From Klenkia marina (lineage in GTDB: Bacteria; Actinomycetota; Actinomycetes; Mycobacteriales; Geodermatophilaceae), in NCBI RefSeq assembly GCF_900101025.1, contig NZ_FMUH01000007.1:213457-277456 (forward strand): a stretch of 64,000 nt of DNA, written 5' to 3'. The position numbers and the translations under genes are program-made. The number at the start of each line of letters is the position of its first letter. The first letter of the stretch is position 1. Under the pieces are notes generated by a model. It was not told the origin of the DNA, ran no database searches, and worked only from the letters and a program-made list of their open reading frames with translations. Shown one piece after another: positions 1-9,992 of the stretch.

Positions 1-1221
1 GTCGTTCTCGGGCTCGCCGTCGCCGAAGGGGTCGAAGACGGTGGCCGTGGAGATCTGCAGGGGCGTGCCGGCGGGGGTGCCGGTGTCGCCGCCGGAGCCG
101 TCGTCGCTGGGGGCCGCCGTGCTGGGCCGGGAGCCCTGCGTGTCGTCGACGCTGCTGGCCGCGGAGATCACGTTGTTGCCCAGCCACCATCCGGCGGCGA
201 TGACCATGGCGAGGGCGAGCAGCGGGAGGCCGACCACGAGCAGCCGGCGCCGCCACCCGGCGACCTCGGGCTCGTCGTCGACGACGTCGTCCTCGTCGTA
301 GGTCGACGCCCAGTCCAGCTCGTCGTCCTCGGCGGTGTCCTCGGCGACGACGGCGGGCACGGGCGGGTAGCTGTCCCGGGTCAGCGGGACGGCGTCGTCG
401 ACCCGCGGCAGGGGGCGTCCGGCGGCCAGGGCGGCGTCCTCGGCGTCGCGGCGGTCGCGCAGCTTGCGCAGCCAGCCGCTCTCGGACTCCTCGCCGCGGA
501 TCGACAGGTGCGGGTCGGTGTTCCCGGTGCGGGGGCGCTCGCCGAGCAGGGCGGCCATGGCCGCGACCGAGGACAGCGCGGTGCCGGGCTCGGTGGAGCG
601 GGCCCGGCGGACCAGGGCGGCGAGGTCGGGCTGCACGATGACCGGCGGGGTCACCCCGGGCTCGTCGCCGCGACGCCCGGTGAGGCACAGCTCGAGGAGG
701 GCACCCAGGGCGGCGATGTCGCCGGGCACCGTGCCCTCGGCGGCGGGCACGGCCAGCAGGCCCACCAGGCCACCGGGCCGCAGGACGACGTGGTCGGGGG
801 TCAGGCCGCCGACGGCGAGGCCGACCCGGTGCGCCTCGGCGACGCCCTCGGCCAATCGGCGGACGACGGCCCGGGCCTCGCGCTCGGGCAGGGGCCCTGC
901 GGCGAGCCGGTCGGTGAGGGTCTGGCCGTCGATCCACTCGTTGACGACGTAGGCGGCGGGGCTGTCGTCGGGCGTGCCCTCGGCGGCGTCGTAGACCATC
1001 GACAGGGCGGGGGTGGCCAGCCCGCCGGCGGTCAGCGCCCGGGCGATCCAGCCGCGGGCGGCCGGGCCGCCGGGGGTGTGCACGCGCAGCGCGACGTCGC
1101 GGTTCAGCACGCGGTCGCGGGCCCGCCAGGACCGGATGACCCCGGTGGCCGTCGGCTCGTCGGGGGCGAGCTGGTCGATGGGCCGGTAGCGGTCGGGGAG
1201 GCCGGTGGTCGTCGACGTCAC
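1..1221 (-). CDS. MurJ-associated pseudokinase, membrane anchored (partial, runs off the window)
   Basis: At least 407 codons from a GTG at 1221; the stop lies beyond base 1. Residues 1 to about 210 resemble a Ser/Thr kinase fold but have lost its catalytic signature: the VAIK-like stretch reads VALRV, and the HRDLKPxN loop is replaced by VGGLTPDHV. I therefore read it as a pseudokinase. An acidic linker is followed by one membrane segment near residues 323-345 and an extracellular Ser/Asp/Gly-rich part ending in DPFGDGEPEN. In Mycobacterium, MviN (MurJ) carries such a pseudokinase and extracellular domain fused at its C-terminus, where the phosphorylated form binds FhaA. Here the part is a separate gene 67 bp after murJ. 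Its likely role is regulation of lipid II flipping; that is inferred from position and fold. Confidence 0.8.
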   Translation of the reverse strand, partial: MTSTTTGLPDRYRPIDQLAPDEPTATGVIRSWRARDRVLNRDVALRVHTPGGPAARGWIARALTAGGLATPALSMVYDAAEGTPDDSPAAYVVNEWIDGQTLTDRLAAGPLPEREARAVVRRLAEGVAEAHRVGLAVGGLTPDHVVLRPGGLVGLLAVPAAEGTVPGDIAALGALLELCLTGRRGDEPGVTPPVIVQPDLAALVRRARSTEPGTALSSVAAMAALLGERPRTGNTDPHLSIRGEESESGWLRKLRDRRDAEDAALAAGRPLPRVDDAVPLTRDSYPPVPAVVAEDTAEDDELDWASTYDEDDVVDDEPEVAGWRRRLLVVGLPLLALAMVIAAGWWLGNNVISAASSVDDTQGSRPSTAAPSDDGSGGDTGTPAGTPLQISTATVFDPFGDGEPEND

Positions 1222-1288
1222 GGACGCTGCCGACCTCCCGGTTGTCTGCCAGCCGCCTCTCGGGCCGGTCGCGACGCCGACCCGGGGT

Positions 1289-3556
1289 TCACCGTCGTGC
1301 TCCGCCCAGGCGAGCCCGGACGGCGGCGACCGGCCCCGAGACCTCCGGGACCTTCACCAGCACGACGCCGACCACGACCACGACGCCGATGACCAGGCTA
1401 CCGACCAGCAGGGTGACGAGCGACCCGGCGACCGAGGTCCCGGCCACACCCTGGACGAGGTGCACCGCACCCCACCCGATGCCCCCGGCGACGGCGGAGA
1501 CGACGGCCAGCTTGACCACCGGACCGGCGGTGTCCCCCGTGCGCACGGCGCCGAGCTTGCGGCGCAGCGCGAGGTCCCCGGCGACCCAGCCGGCGACGTA
1601 GGTCAGGGAGGTGGCGACCACCAGGCCGGCGACCACGTGCTCCGGCTCGACCACGGCGGGCACGAGCAGCAGCAGGGGCACCCGGACGGCGACCATCACC
1701 ACCTGGATGAGGGTGGGCGTGCGGGCGTCCTTCATCGCGTAGAAGACACGGAGCTGCAGCAGCGTGACGGCCATCGGCAGCAGGCCGAACGCACCCAGGG
1801 CCAGGGCCGTGCCCATCGCCCGTGCCTGCTCCAGCGAGGTCTCGCCGTGCCCGAACGCGACGGTGGTGAGCGCCGGCCCCAGGACGACGAGCAGGGCGGT
1901 GACCGGCAGCAGACCGACCGCGGACAGGCGCATGCCCAACCCGAGGTCGGCGGCGACCCCGGGGACGTCGTGCCGGCTCGCCGCGCGGCTCATCCGCGGC
2001 ACGAGGGCGGTGAGGAGCGCGACGCCGATGATCCCGTAGGGCATCTGGAACAGCAGGCTCACGTTCGCGAAGCCGGCCGACCCGAGCCCGGCGGTCTGAC
2101 CGGCCTCCTGGGAGACGCGCCCGGCGGCGTTGGCCACGCGGGTGGCGACGAGCACCCCGACCTGGCTGATCGCGACGTACCCGATGACCCAGAGGCCCAG
2201 CGTGCCGGCCTCGCCGAGGCCCGAGCCGCGCAGACCCCAGCGGGGGCGCAGCGGCACCCCGACCTTGCGCAGTTGCGGCACCAGCACGAGGGCCTGGACC
2301 GCGATGCCCAGGGTGGTGCCGACGCCGAGGAGCCAGACCTGCACCGGCGTGATCGAGACGGGGGTGAGCGGACCGGGCCCGCTGGCCGCGACGAACAGCC
2401 CGGCGGTGGCGATCACGACGACGTTGTTGAGCACCGGCGCCCAGGCCGGCCAGCCGAACACCCCGCGGGCGTTGAGGATCGCGGTGACCAGGGCACCGAG
2501 CCCGTAGAAGACGATCTCGACGAGCAGCAGCCGGGCCAGCCAGTTGGCCAGCGCGACCTGGTCGGGGTCGCCGGTGATGCCGTAGGCCCTGGTGAGCAGC
2601 GGTGCGGCCAGCACCGCGACACCGGTCATCACGACGAGCCCGGCCATGGCCAGGGTGGTCAGCCGCTGGGCGTAGCCGACCCCACCGTCACGGTCCCGCT
2701 CCTGGGCGTGCACGAGCAGGGGGACGACGACCGAGGTGAGCACCCCGCCCAGGAGCAGTTCGTAGACGATGTTGGGCAGCGTGTTGGCCGTGTTGTAGGC
2801 GTCGTTCACCGCGGCCACCCCGAGCGCAGCCGTGATCACGACCGTGCGGAGCAGCCCGGTGATCCGGGAGACCAGGCTGGCGACGGCCATCGTGCCGGCG
2901 GCGCGCAGGATCCCCCGGCTGCCCCCGGGCCGGCCCTCGCGGGCCTCGTGGACGCCGGTGTCCTTGTCGTCCGCGGTCGCCGGCACGGGCGGGAGCACCG
3001 GGATGATCTGGGTGTCGTCGGGGCCGGGGACGAAGCGGCTGCGGAACGACTCCTGCTCCCCCGACCGCGGCCGGGGCGGCGGCGGGAGGGCCGGGGCATG
3101 CGGTGCGGCCTGCGGCGCCGGTGGTGGCGGCACGGCGGGGGTCGGGCGCGAGGGCGGGGCCAGGGCCGAGCCGAGCGGGCTGACCCGGGTGGCCGGTGCC
3201 GACCCGTCGGTCTGCGGGCGCCGCGGTGACCGGACCGGACGCTGCTGCGGCACGACGGGGTCGTCGGTGGTCGGGTGGCCCGCCAGGGCGCTCGCCGAGG
3301 GGGCGGCCAGCGGCGGCGGGACCGCCCCGTAGGGCGCGGGGGGCAGGGGCGAGGACGACGGGCGGGCGGGCCGGGCGGCCGGTTGCTCACGGCTGTGCCG
3401 GCTGGTCCCGGTCTGCTCGGTCCCGCCCCGCCCGGTGCCGGTCCGCTCGGTGCCGGTCCGCTCGGTGCCGGTCCGCTCGACCAGCTCGGCGACGGTGGGC
3501 GCCTCCTCGGACGCCGGCCCGCCGGGGGGCGGGGGCCGGTGGTTGCCGCCGGTCAC
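1289..3556 (-). CDS. murJ: Lipid II flippase MurJ with long cytoplasmic N-terminal extension
   Basis: 755 residues. From about residue 212 it is a typical MVF/MATE-like polytopic membrane protein: RITGLLRT in the first helix, many hydrophobic helices, charged loops between them. This family flips lipid-linked peptidoglycan precursor across the membrane. The first ~210 residues are a Pro/Arg/Thr-rich, probably disordered cytoplasmic extension that includes RTGTE repeats. Most MurJ proteins are 510-550 residues, so the extension is an actinobacterial addition. The ATG at 3556 overlaps the stop of the DUF6049 gene (ATGA), so the two are translationally coupled. The pseudokinase follows downstream. 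Confidence 0.93.
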   Translation of the reverse strand: MTGGNHRPPPPGGPASEEAPTVAELVERTGTERTGTERTGTGRGGTEQTGTSRHSREQPAARPARPSSSPLPPAPYGAVPPPLAAPSASALAGHPTTDDPVVPQQRPVRSPRRPQTDGSAPATRVSPLGSALAPPSRPTPAVPPPPAPQAAPHAPALPPPPRPRSGEQESFRSRFVPGPDDTQIIPVLPPVPATADDKDTGVHEAREGRPGGSRGILRAAGTMAVASLVSRITGLLRTVVITAALGVAAVNDAYNTANTLPNIVYELLLGGVLTSVVVPLLVHAQERDRDGGVGYAQRLTTLAMAGLVVMTGVAVLAAPLLTRAYGITGDPDQVALANWLARLLLVEIVFYGLGALVTAILNARGVFGWPAWAPVLNNVVVIATAGLFVAASGPGPLTPVSITPVQVWLLGVGTTLGIAVQALVLVPQLRKVGVPLRPRWGLRGSGLGEAGTLGLWVIGYVAISQVGVLVATRVANAAGRVSQEAGQTAGLGSAGFANVSLLFQMPYGIIGVALLTALVPRMSRAASRHDVPGVAADLGLGMRLSAVGLLPVTALLVVLGPALTTVAFGHGETSLEQARAMGTALALGAFGLLPMAVTLLQLRVFYAMKDARTPTLIQVVMVAVRVPLLLLVPAVVEPEHVVAGLVVATSLTYVAGWVAGDLALRRKLGAVRTGDTAGPVVKLAVVSAVAGGIGWGAVHLVQGVAGTSVAGSLVTLLVGSLVIGVVVVVGVVLVKVPEVSGPVAAVRARLGGARR
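3433..3477. repeat. Three exact tandem copies of a 15-bp unit inside murJ
   Basis: The unit CGGTGCCGGTCCGCT occurs at 3433-3447, 3448-3462 and 3463-3477. It encodes the RTGTE pentapeptide repeat in the MurJ N-terminal extension. A degenerate copy follows in the protein (RTGTG, then EQTGT). It is a likely slippage site that would vary in length in frame. Confidence 0.85.
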
Positions 3557-5796
3557 ACCGGGCTCCGGGTGGTGGGTGCGGGGTGGTCGGCGTCAGGGCC
3601 GCCGTCGGCCGGCACGAGGACGTCGTCGTCGACCGGTCGGGCCTCGCCGCGCCGGCGGCGGAGCACGAAGAGCACGAGCCGGCGGAGGAAGAGCAGCCCG
3701 AGCAGGGCCGCCGCGCCGATGGTGATCGCCAGCGTGATGGGCCCGTAGGCGGTGCTGGTGACCCGCAGCTCGACCTCCGAACCGAGCACGCCACCGGCGG
3801 GGGTGGTGAGCCGTGCGACGACGGTGAACCCGCCGGACTGCCGGACGGTGGTGGGCACCGTGACGACGGTGCGGGAGTTGGCCTCCAACCGCTGCGGGGG
3901 CACGTCCCCCGCGGTGAACCCGACCCCGCTGCGGGCCCGCAGGTCGAGCACCACGGTCACGGCGAAGGGCAGGTCGTTGCGCACGGTGAGCACGAGGGGG
4001 GCATCGCTGGAGGCCAGGCTGTAGGTGCCGTCGGCGGGGACGACGAGGCCCACCTGCCCGCGCAGGCCGTCGATGGTCTGCTCCACGTCGGCCGCCGCCG
4101 CGGCGAAGCCGGCCGGGTCGCCCCGCCAGGCGGTGGACGAGGCGCGGGCGATCGCGTCGTCCTGCTCGGCGAGCACGTCCCCGGCCTCGTCCCCGACGGC
4201 CGCGGCGAGGTCGGCGCGCACGGCGTCCGCGCGGGCGAGGGCGACCAGGCCCTCCCCGGCCAGCACCGTGGTGTCGGTGGGGGCGACGAGGGTGCCGGCC
4301 TCGGCGGAGGGCCCGGCGGCCAGGTCGGTCAGCGAGGCGCCGGCCAGCCAGGTCTGGGTGACGGTGTCGGCGAGCATGGGCGTGGCCCAGCTCGGGTCGG
4401 CCTCGACCTCGCGGGGGGGCACCACCAGCACGGTCTGCGCGACCGCCGGGTCGACGGCGGCGAGCTGGTCGGTCAGCACCCCGAGCTCGGCCAGGTAGCG
4501 CTGCTCGGCGGCCCGGGCGCCGCCCGGCGCGGTGTCCGCGCCGGCCACGACGTCGCCCAGGGCGGTGTCGGCCACCAGCGTGGTGAGCTGCCCGGCGGCG
4601 GTGTCGACCGGCACCCGGGCCGCCGCCGCTCGGCCGGTGCGGCCCACGGCGGCGTCGGAGTCGGTGTAGGCGCCCTGGGCCAGCACGAGCTGGTCGACCC
4701 CGGCGGCCTGGAGGGTGGCGAGGGTGTCGGCCCGCAGCACCCCGCCTGCGGGCCACACGAGGTCGGTGCGGGGCTGGGTGTCCAGGGCGTCGGCCAGGAT
4801 CCGCGCCCCCTCGCCGTCGGCACCCTCCTCACCGGCACCCCCGCCGGCCGGGGTGCCGGGCAGGGCCCGCAGGACGACGTCGGACAGGCCGGCCGACTGC
4901 AGGGCGTCGGCGTCCACGTCGGCGTAGGGCAGGGCGAGGACCGGGTGGACGGCGGCCAGCGCACGCAGCCGGTCCAGCCACGTCGCCGCGGCCGCCACGC
5001 CGGCACCGGCCACGCCGTCGACGGTGTAGCCGCCGGCCATCGCGGTCAGCTCCTGCACCAGGGCGGGGTCGACGGCGAGCGTGACCGGCACCCCGCGGCC
5101 GCCGTCGGGCAGGTCCTCGAGCACCTGCAGGGCGCGGTCGAGCCGGCCGTCGGCGGACAGCTCCGCGGCGAGGTCGTCGTCGGTGAAGCGGCCCGCCGCG
5201 TCGCGGTGGGGCCGGTCGGTGAGCGGCCAGAGCCACGCGACCGAGGTGGGGGTGGTGGGCGCACCGGGCGCGACCAGGTAGGTGGGCAGCTCGCCGACCC
5301 GCTCGACGAGCCCGCCGCGGGTGCCGTTCACGTTGACCAGCACCGGGTAGACGCCGGCGGCGGTGATGCCGAGCTCGGCGGCGGTGGTGCTGTAGGCGAA
5401 GGGGATGTCGTCGCCGGGGTCCAGGACCCCGCTCTGCGGCAGGAACGGCGCCTGGGCGGTGGTGCCGGCCGAGGGGCGGGCGGCGTCCTCGGCCAGGGCC
5501 TGCCGCGAGGTCAGCCGGTCACCGCGCTGCAGCCGGACCGAGACGTCGGTGATCGTGTCGTCGCCGGCGTTGGTGAGCGTGCCGCTGACCTGGATGACGC
5601 TGTCGGCGGTCACCGTGCGGGGTTCCAGCACCGACAGCGTGACCTGGACCGGGCCGGCGGTGCTGGTGGTCTGGTCACCGGGCGCGGCGGCCGCGGGGGC
5701 GACCGGGCCCGCGAGGACGGTGCCCAGCGCGGCCAGGCACGTCAGCAGGCAGACCAGCAGGGAGGTGGGGAGGCGGCCGGGGGTCCGCCGCATCAC
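3553..5796 (-). CDS. DUF6049 family secreted/membrane protein
   Basis: About 747 residues starting GTG-ATG at 5796/5793, overlapping the upstream NUDIX stop. It has an N-terminal signal peptide (Leu/Ala core, then APAAAAPG), a long extracytoplasmic region rich in Ala/Asp/Thr, and one C-terminal membrane helix near residues 685-710 followed by a basic tail and an acidic cytoplasmic end. This matches the family that sits between the NUDIX gene and murJ in actinobacteria (Rv3909 in M. tuberculosis). The function is not established; the operon suggests a cell-envelope role linked to MurJ. Confidence 0.85.
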   Translation of the reverse strand: MMRRTPGRLPTSLLVCLLTCLAALGTVLAGPVAPAAAAPGDQTTSTAGPVQVTLSVLEPRTVTADSVIQVSGTLTNAGDDTITDVSVRLQRGDRLTSRQALAEDAARPSAGTTAQAPFLPQSGVLDPGDDIPFAYSTTAAELGITAAGVYPVLVNVNGTRGGLVERVGELPTYLVAPGAPTTPTSVAWLWPLTDRPHRDAAGRFTDDDLAAELSADGRLDRALQVLEDLPDGGRGVPVTLAVDPALVQELTAMAGGYTVDGVAGAGVAAAATWLDRLRALAAVHPVLALPYADVDADALQSAGLSDVVLRALPGTPAGGGAGEEGADGEGARILADALDTQPRTDLVWPAGGVLRADTLATLQAAGVDQLVLAQGAYTDSDAAVGRTGRAAAARVPVDTAAGQLTTLVADTALGDVVAGADTAPGGARAAEQRYLAELGVLTDQLAAVDPAVAQTVLVVPPREVEADPSWATPMLADTVTQTWLAGASLTDLAAGPSAEAGTLVAPTDTTVLAGEGLVALARADAVRADLAAAVGDEAGDVLAEQDDAIARASSTAWRGDPAGFAAAAADVEQTIDGLRGQVGLVVPADGTYSLASSDAPLVLTVRNDLPFAVTVVLDLRARSGVGFTAGDVPPQRLEANSRTVVTVPTTVRQSGGFTVVARLTTPAGGVLGSEVELRVTSTAYGPITLAITIGAAALLGLLFLRRLVLFVLRRRRGEARPVDDDVLVPADGGPDADHPAPTTRSPV

Positions 5797-6269
5797 GCGC
5801 TGTCGGCCAGCAGGCCCGGGGCGCGCTCCACCAGGGCCCGCTCGTCGGCGTAGGCCAGCCGCTCGGACAGCTCCGAGAGCGGCACCCAGGCCACCTCGGT
5901 GACCTCGACGTCCTCGTCGGAGAGCTCGCCGCCGGTGGCCCGCAGCAGGAAGTGGTGCACGGTCTTGTGCACGCGCCGGCCGTCGGCGACGAACCAGAAA
6001 TCGATGATGCCCAGCGGTGCGACGATCTCGCCCTGGATGCCGGTCTCCTCGGCCACCTCGCGCACGGCGGTGTCCTCGGGGGTCTCCCCGGCCTCGATGT
6101 GGCCCTTGGGCAGCGACCAGAGCAGCCGGCCCCGCCGATCGGTGCGGCCGATCAGGGCTGCGCGCGGGCCGGTGCCGTCGTCGTCGGCCACGACCAGCCC
6201 GCCGGCCGAGGTCTCGTCGACCCGGCGCAGACGTCGGCCCGGGCGTCGTCGTCCGCCCGTCGGAGCCAT
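5793..6269 (-). CDS. NUDIX hydrolase (Rv3908 type)
   Basis: 158 residues from the ATG at 6269. The Nudix box is complete: [23 protein letters not shown] (GX5EX7REUXEEXGU), so a divalent-metal pyrophosphohydrolase acting on a nucleoside diphosphate derivative is expected. The basic N-terminus ([10 protein letters not shown]) is typical of this actinobacterial group. It is the first gene of the minus-strand operon NUDIX, DUF6049, murJ, pseudokinase, with a 4-bp-type overlap to DUF6049. It is divergent from pcnA, with only 43 bp between the starts. The substrate cannot be read from sequence. Confidence 0.9.
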   Translation of the reverse strand: MAPTGGRRRPGRRLRRVDETSAGGLVVADDDGTGPRAALIGRTDRRGRLLWSLPKGHIEAGETPEDTAVREVAEETGIQGEIVAPLGIIDFWFVADGRRVHKTVHHFLLRATGGELSDEDVEVTEVAWVPLSELSERLAYADERALVERAPGLLADSA

Positions 6270-6312
6270 GCTGTGCAGGGTAGCGCGACCGACCTCAGTA
6301 GCCTGGGCGGTC

Positions 6313-7788
6313 GTGTCCGACGAGCGCCCGCGTCCCGAACCCGCGCCGGTCCCCGAGGCCGTGCAGCAGACCGTCCGCGACCTGGTCGACCTCACGCCCG
6401 TCCTCGGCCTGGTCGGCGAGCGGTTCACCGCGGCCGGCCACGAGGTGCACCTGGTCGGCGGATCGGTCCGCGACGCCCTGCTCGCGGCGGGGTCGGGCGC
6501 GGCCCGACCCGGGGACCTGGACCTGACGACGTCGGCCACGCCGGAGCAGACCCTCGCCGTCCTCGACGGCCTGGCCGGTTCCACGTGGAACACCGGCATC
6601 GCCTTCGGCACGGTGGGTGCCGAGGTGCGCGGCGAGCGGCTGGAGATCACCACCTTCCGCGCCGACCGGTACGACCGCGAGTCCCGCAACCCCGAGGTCG
6701 CCTGGGGCGCCTCGCTGGTGGACGACCTGGCCCGCCGCGACTTCACGGTCAACGCGATGGCGGTGTCGTTGGGCCCCGACCGCACGGTCACCGACCCCTT
6801 CGGCGGGCTGGGCGACCTGCTGGCCGGCCGGCTGCGCACGCCCGGACGCCCCGAGGACTCGTTCGCCGACGACCCGCTGCGCATGCTGCGGGCGGTCCGC
6901 TTCGTCGCCCAGCTCGGGCTGACCCCCGCGCCCGAGGTGGTGGCGGCGATGACCGCGCAGGCTCCCGAGCTCGGCCGGATCACCGCCGAGCGGGTGCAGC
7001 ACGAGTTCTCCCGCACGCTGCTGAACGACTCCCCGCGTGCGGCGCTGGACTTCCTGGTCTCCACCGGGCTGGCCGACGTCGTGCTCCCCGAGCTGTCGGC
7101 CCTGCGCATGGAGATCGACGAGCACCACCAGCACAAGGACGTCTACACCCACTCCCTCACGGTGCTCGACCAGGCGATCGCCCTCGACCTGGCCGACCCG
7201 GAGTCGCCCTCGCCGGACCTCGTGCTCCGGCTGGCCGCGCTGCTGCACGACATCGGCAAGCCGGCCACCCGCCGGCACGAACCGCGGGGCCGGGTGTCCT
7301 TCCACCACCACGAGGTGGTCGGCGCCAAGCTGGTGCGCAAGCGGCTGACCGCGCTGAAGTACCCCAAGGAGGTCGTCGAGCAGGTCTCGCGGCTGACCTT
7401 CCTGCACCTGCGCTTCCACGGCTACGGCTCGGGCGAGTGGACCGACTCCGCCGTCCGCCGCTACGTGACCGACGCCGGCGACCTGCTCCCCCGGCTGCAC
7501 AAGCTCGTGCGGTCGGACTCCACCACCCGCAACAAGCGGCGGGCCGCGGCGCTGTCGGCGACGTACGACTCGCTGGAGCAGCGCATCGCCGAGCTGTCGG
7601 CGGCCGAGGACCTGGCGCGCGTGCGGCCCGACCTCGACGGCAACCGGATCATGGAGCTGCTGGGCATCGAGCCCGGCCGCGAGGTCGGGGAGGCCTGGCG
7701 GTTCCTCAAGGAGCTGCGGCTCGAGCGCGGGCCGCTGGCCCCCGAGGACGCCGAGGCCGAGCTGCTCAGCTGGTGGCGCTCGCGCTGA
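6313..7788 (+). CDS. pcnA: CCA-adding tRNA nucleotidyltransferase
   Basis: 491 residues from the GTG at 6313. The head has the class II nucleotidyltransferase signature GGSVRDALL and the DLDLTT metal motif. Next comes the RNA-binding region with [12 protein letters not shown], then an HD domain (LLHDIGKP; later [10 protein letters not shown]). It adds or repairs the 3' CCA end of tRNAs. Upstream in-frame codons belong to antisense of the NUDIX gene, so the short-leader GTG is preferred. It ends 23 bp inside the 3' end of the convergent MFS gene. Confidence 0.93.
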   Translation: MSDERPRPEPAPVPEAVQQTVRDLVDLTPVLGLVGERFTAAGHEVHLVGGSVRDALLAAGSGAARPGDLDLTTSATPEQTLAVLDGLAGSTWNTGIAFGTVGAEVRGERLEITTFRADRYDRESRNPEVAWGASLVDDLARRDFTVNAMAVSLGPDRTVTDPFGGLGDLLAGRLRTPGRPEDSFADDPLRMLRAVRFVAQLGLTPAPEVVAAMTAQAPELGRITAERVQHEFSRTLLNDSPRAALDFLVSTGLADVVLPELSALRMEIDEHHQHKDVYTHSLTVLDQAIALDLADPESPSPDLVLRLAALLHDIGKPATRRHEPRGRVSFHHHEVVGAKLVRKRLTALKYPKEVVEQVSRLTFLHLRFHGYGSGEWTDSAVRRYVTDAGDLLPRLHKLVRSDSTTRNKRRAAALSATYDSLEQRIAELSAAEDLARVRPDLDGNRIMELLGIEPGREVGEAWRFLKELRLERGPLAPEDAEAELLSWWRSR

Positions 7789-9079
7789 CCGCGACGGGTT
7801 GGTCGGTCCACACCCGGCGCCGCACGGTGTTGGCCACGGCCGCGGCGAGGTAGAGGACGGCGACCAGCACCAGCGCCGGGACGCTGGCCCCCGACCCCGG
7901 CAGGGCGAGCGCCCCGACCACCAGCGCTGCGACGAAGGTGACGTTGAAGACGGCGTCGTAGACCGAGAACACCCGCCCGCGGAAGTCGTCGTGCGCGACC
8001 TCCTGGAGGGTGCTGTCCACGCAGATCTTCACCGCCTGCGCGACGAAGCCGAGCAGGAAGCCGGCGGCCACGATGGTGGGGGCCAGGAAGGGCAGGCCCA
8101 GGCCGAGCTGGCCGGCCGCCCCGAGCAGCAGCACCGCCGTCGTCCAGCGCGCCTTGCCCCAGCGGCGCACCGCCGGCGGGGTGAGCGCGGCGGCCAGCAG
8201 GGTGCCCACCGCGCCCGCCGCGAGCACCTGGGCGAGACCGGGCAGACCGGTCGGGAACAGCGACCCGACCGGTTCCAGGGTGTTGCGGTAGAGCAGCAGC
8301 GTGAGCAGGGTCAGCAGCCCGAAGCAGACCCGGTGCACGGCCATCAGGGTCAGCACCCAGGTGGCCGGACGGGAACCGAGCACGTGCCGGGCGCCGGCCT
8401 GCAGCCCGTGCAGCACGTCGCGGGCCGAGACGGTCGCCGCCCGGGAGGTGTGGTCCGGGCCCAGGTAGGGGCGGGCGAAGCCGGCCACGATGGCCGAGCC
8501 GAGCAGGTACGGGCCGGCGGCGCAGAGGGCCAGCAGCGCGTAGCCGGTGTCGCCGTCGGCGAGCAACGACTGCACCCCGATGGCCACCCCGCCGCCGACC
8601 ACCGTGGACACCGCACCCGCGGTGGTGCTGAGGGCGTTCGCCGAGACCAGCGAGGGTCGGTCGCAGGTGTGCGGCAGCCCGGCGGACAGGGCCGACAGCA
8701 CGAACCGGTTGACCGAGAACACCGCCAGCCCGGCGAGGTAGAAGGCCGGCCCGCCGATGCCGGCCCAGGTGAGCGCCGCGACCCCGACCACGAGCAGCGC
8801 CCGGACGACGTTGGCCACGACCAGCACCTGCCGGCGGCTCCACCGGTCCAGCCACACGCCGGCGAAGGGACCGAGCACCGAGTAGGGCACCAGCAGGACG
8901 GCGAACCCCGCGGCGACGTCGACCGGGTCGGCGGCGCGCTGCGGGTTGAACAGCACGGTCCCGGCGAGCGCCGCCTGGAACATGCCGTCGCCGAACTGCG
9001 AGGCCAGCCGGGTGAGCAGCAGTCGCCGGAAGTCGGCGCGCCCGAGCAACCGGCGCGCCACCGCCCCCCGTCCCGCCAC
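7766..9079 (-). CDS. MFS transporter
   Basis: 437 residues starting at a GTG (9079). About twelve hydrophobic helices, with GDGMFQAALAG near the first helix and DRWSRRQVLV after the second, as in MFS drug or metabolite exporters. The equivalent gene in M. tuberculosis (Rv0037c) also neighbours yqgE. Substrate unknown. Its 3' end overlaps pcnA by 23 bp on the opposite strand. Confidence 0.85.
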   Translation of the reverse strand: MAGRGAVARRLLGRADFRRLLLTRLASQFGDGMFQAALAGTVLFNPQRAADPVDVAAGFAVLLVPYSVLGPFAGVWLDRWSRRQVLVVANVVRALLVVGVAALTWAGIGGPAFYLAGLAVFSVNRFVLSALSAGLPHTCDRPSLVSANALSTTAGAVSTVVGGGVAIGVQSLLADGDTGYALLALCAAGPYLLGSAIVAGFARPYLGPDHTSRAATVSARDVLHGLQAGARHVLGSRPATWVLTLMAVHRVCFGLLTLLTLLLYRNTLEPVGSLFPTGLPGLAQVLAAGAVGTLLAAALTPPAVRRWGKARWTTAVLLLGAAGQLGLGLPFLAPTIVAAGFLLGFVAQAVKICVDSTLQEVAHDDFRGRVFSVYDAVFNVTFVAALVVGALALPGSGASVPALVLVAVLYLAAAVANTVRRRVWTDQPVAVSASATS

Positions 9080-9143
9080 ACCCGCACCCTACGGCGGCGA
9101 CGGGCCACCCCACCGGGGCCGGTCCTGGGGCACACTGGGCCCG

Positions 9144-9797
9144 ATGAACGCGGTGCCCCCGTCGCCCGACCCGGACCGCCGACCCGCCGGCTCGGCCGCG
9201 GGCCGGGAACCCGGCGCGGCCGTCCCGCCGCTGACGATCGGTCGGCTCGGCGACGTGCGGCCCGGCTGCCTGCTGGTCGCGATGCCGCTGCTCACCGACC
9301 CGAACTTCGCCGGCACGGTCGTCTACGTGGTCGACCACTCGAGCACCGGCACGGTCGGGGTGGTGCTCAACCGCCCGAGCGAGGTGCGCATCGCCGACGT
9401 CCTCCCGGGCTGGGCGGACCTGGCGGTGCCGCCCGGGATGTTCCACGTCGGCGGGCCGTGCGAGAGCGAGACGGCGCTGTGCCTGGCCGCCGGCCCCGGT
9501 GGTGGGCCGGGTCTCCAGCCGGTCGGGGACGGCGTCCACCTGGTCGACCTCGACGTCGACCCCGGTGAGGTGTCCGGCGCCGTCGACGGCCTGCGGGTGT
9601 TCGCCGGCTACGCGGGGTGGTCGCCCGGTCAGCTGGGCGGCGAGCTCGCCGAGGGGGCCTGGGCCTGCGTGCCGGGGCTCCCGGCCGACGTGCTGGCCGG
9701 CGACGAGGGGATGCGTGCCTGGCACCGGGTGCTGGCCCGGCAGAGCGGCCCGCGGGCCGTCCTCACCACCGCCACCCCGGACCCCACCCAGAACTGA
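9144..9797 (+). CDS. YqgE/AlgH family protein
   Basis: 217 residues from the ATG at 9144. It shows family hallmarks: GCLLVAMPLLTDPNF near the N-terminus, GVVLNRPSE, FHVGGPCE, and GYAGWSPGQLGGEL. The fold is known but the biochemical function is not settled. The first ~35 residues are a Pro/Ala-rich extension. It is divergent from the MFS gene (64 bp apart) and followed by a strong hairpin. Confidence 0.9.
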   Translation: MNAVPPSPDPDRRPAGSAAGREPGAAVPPLTIGRLGDVRPGCLLVAMPLLTDPNFAGTVVYVVDHSSTGTVGVVLNRPSEVRIADVLPGWADLAVPPGMFHVGGPCESETALCLAAGPGGGPGLQPVGDGVHLVDLDVDPGEVSGAVDGLRVFAGYAGWSPGQLGGELAEGAWACVPGLPADVLAGDEGMRAWHRVLARQSGPRAVLTTATPDPTQN

Positions 9798-9922
9798 GGA
9801 AGGACCCCGTCGCCCCCCAGCACGGCTCCGACGCGCCGGGACCCGGCGAGGGGGCCGACCCGTGGTCTCACCCGTCCCACGGGTCTCGCACGGCGGCGCG
9901 GGTTCTGGCAGACTGAGGGCTG

Positions 9923-9959
9923 CGGGAGGGACGGTCTGGGGAAGAGACCGTCCCTCCCG
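9923..9959 (+). terminator. Intrinsic terminator hairpin after yqgE
   Basis: Perfect 15-bp stem (9923-9937 with 9945-9959) and a 7-nt loop, followed by GTTTCC. It lies between yqgE (+) and the convergent lipoprotein gene (-), so it may serve both. Confidence 0.75.
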
Positions 9960-9992
9960 TTTCCATGCCGCCCGACGGGACGACGCCCTCCG

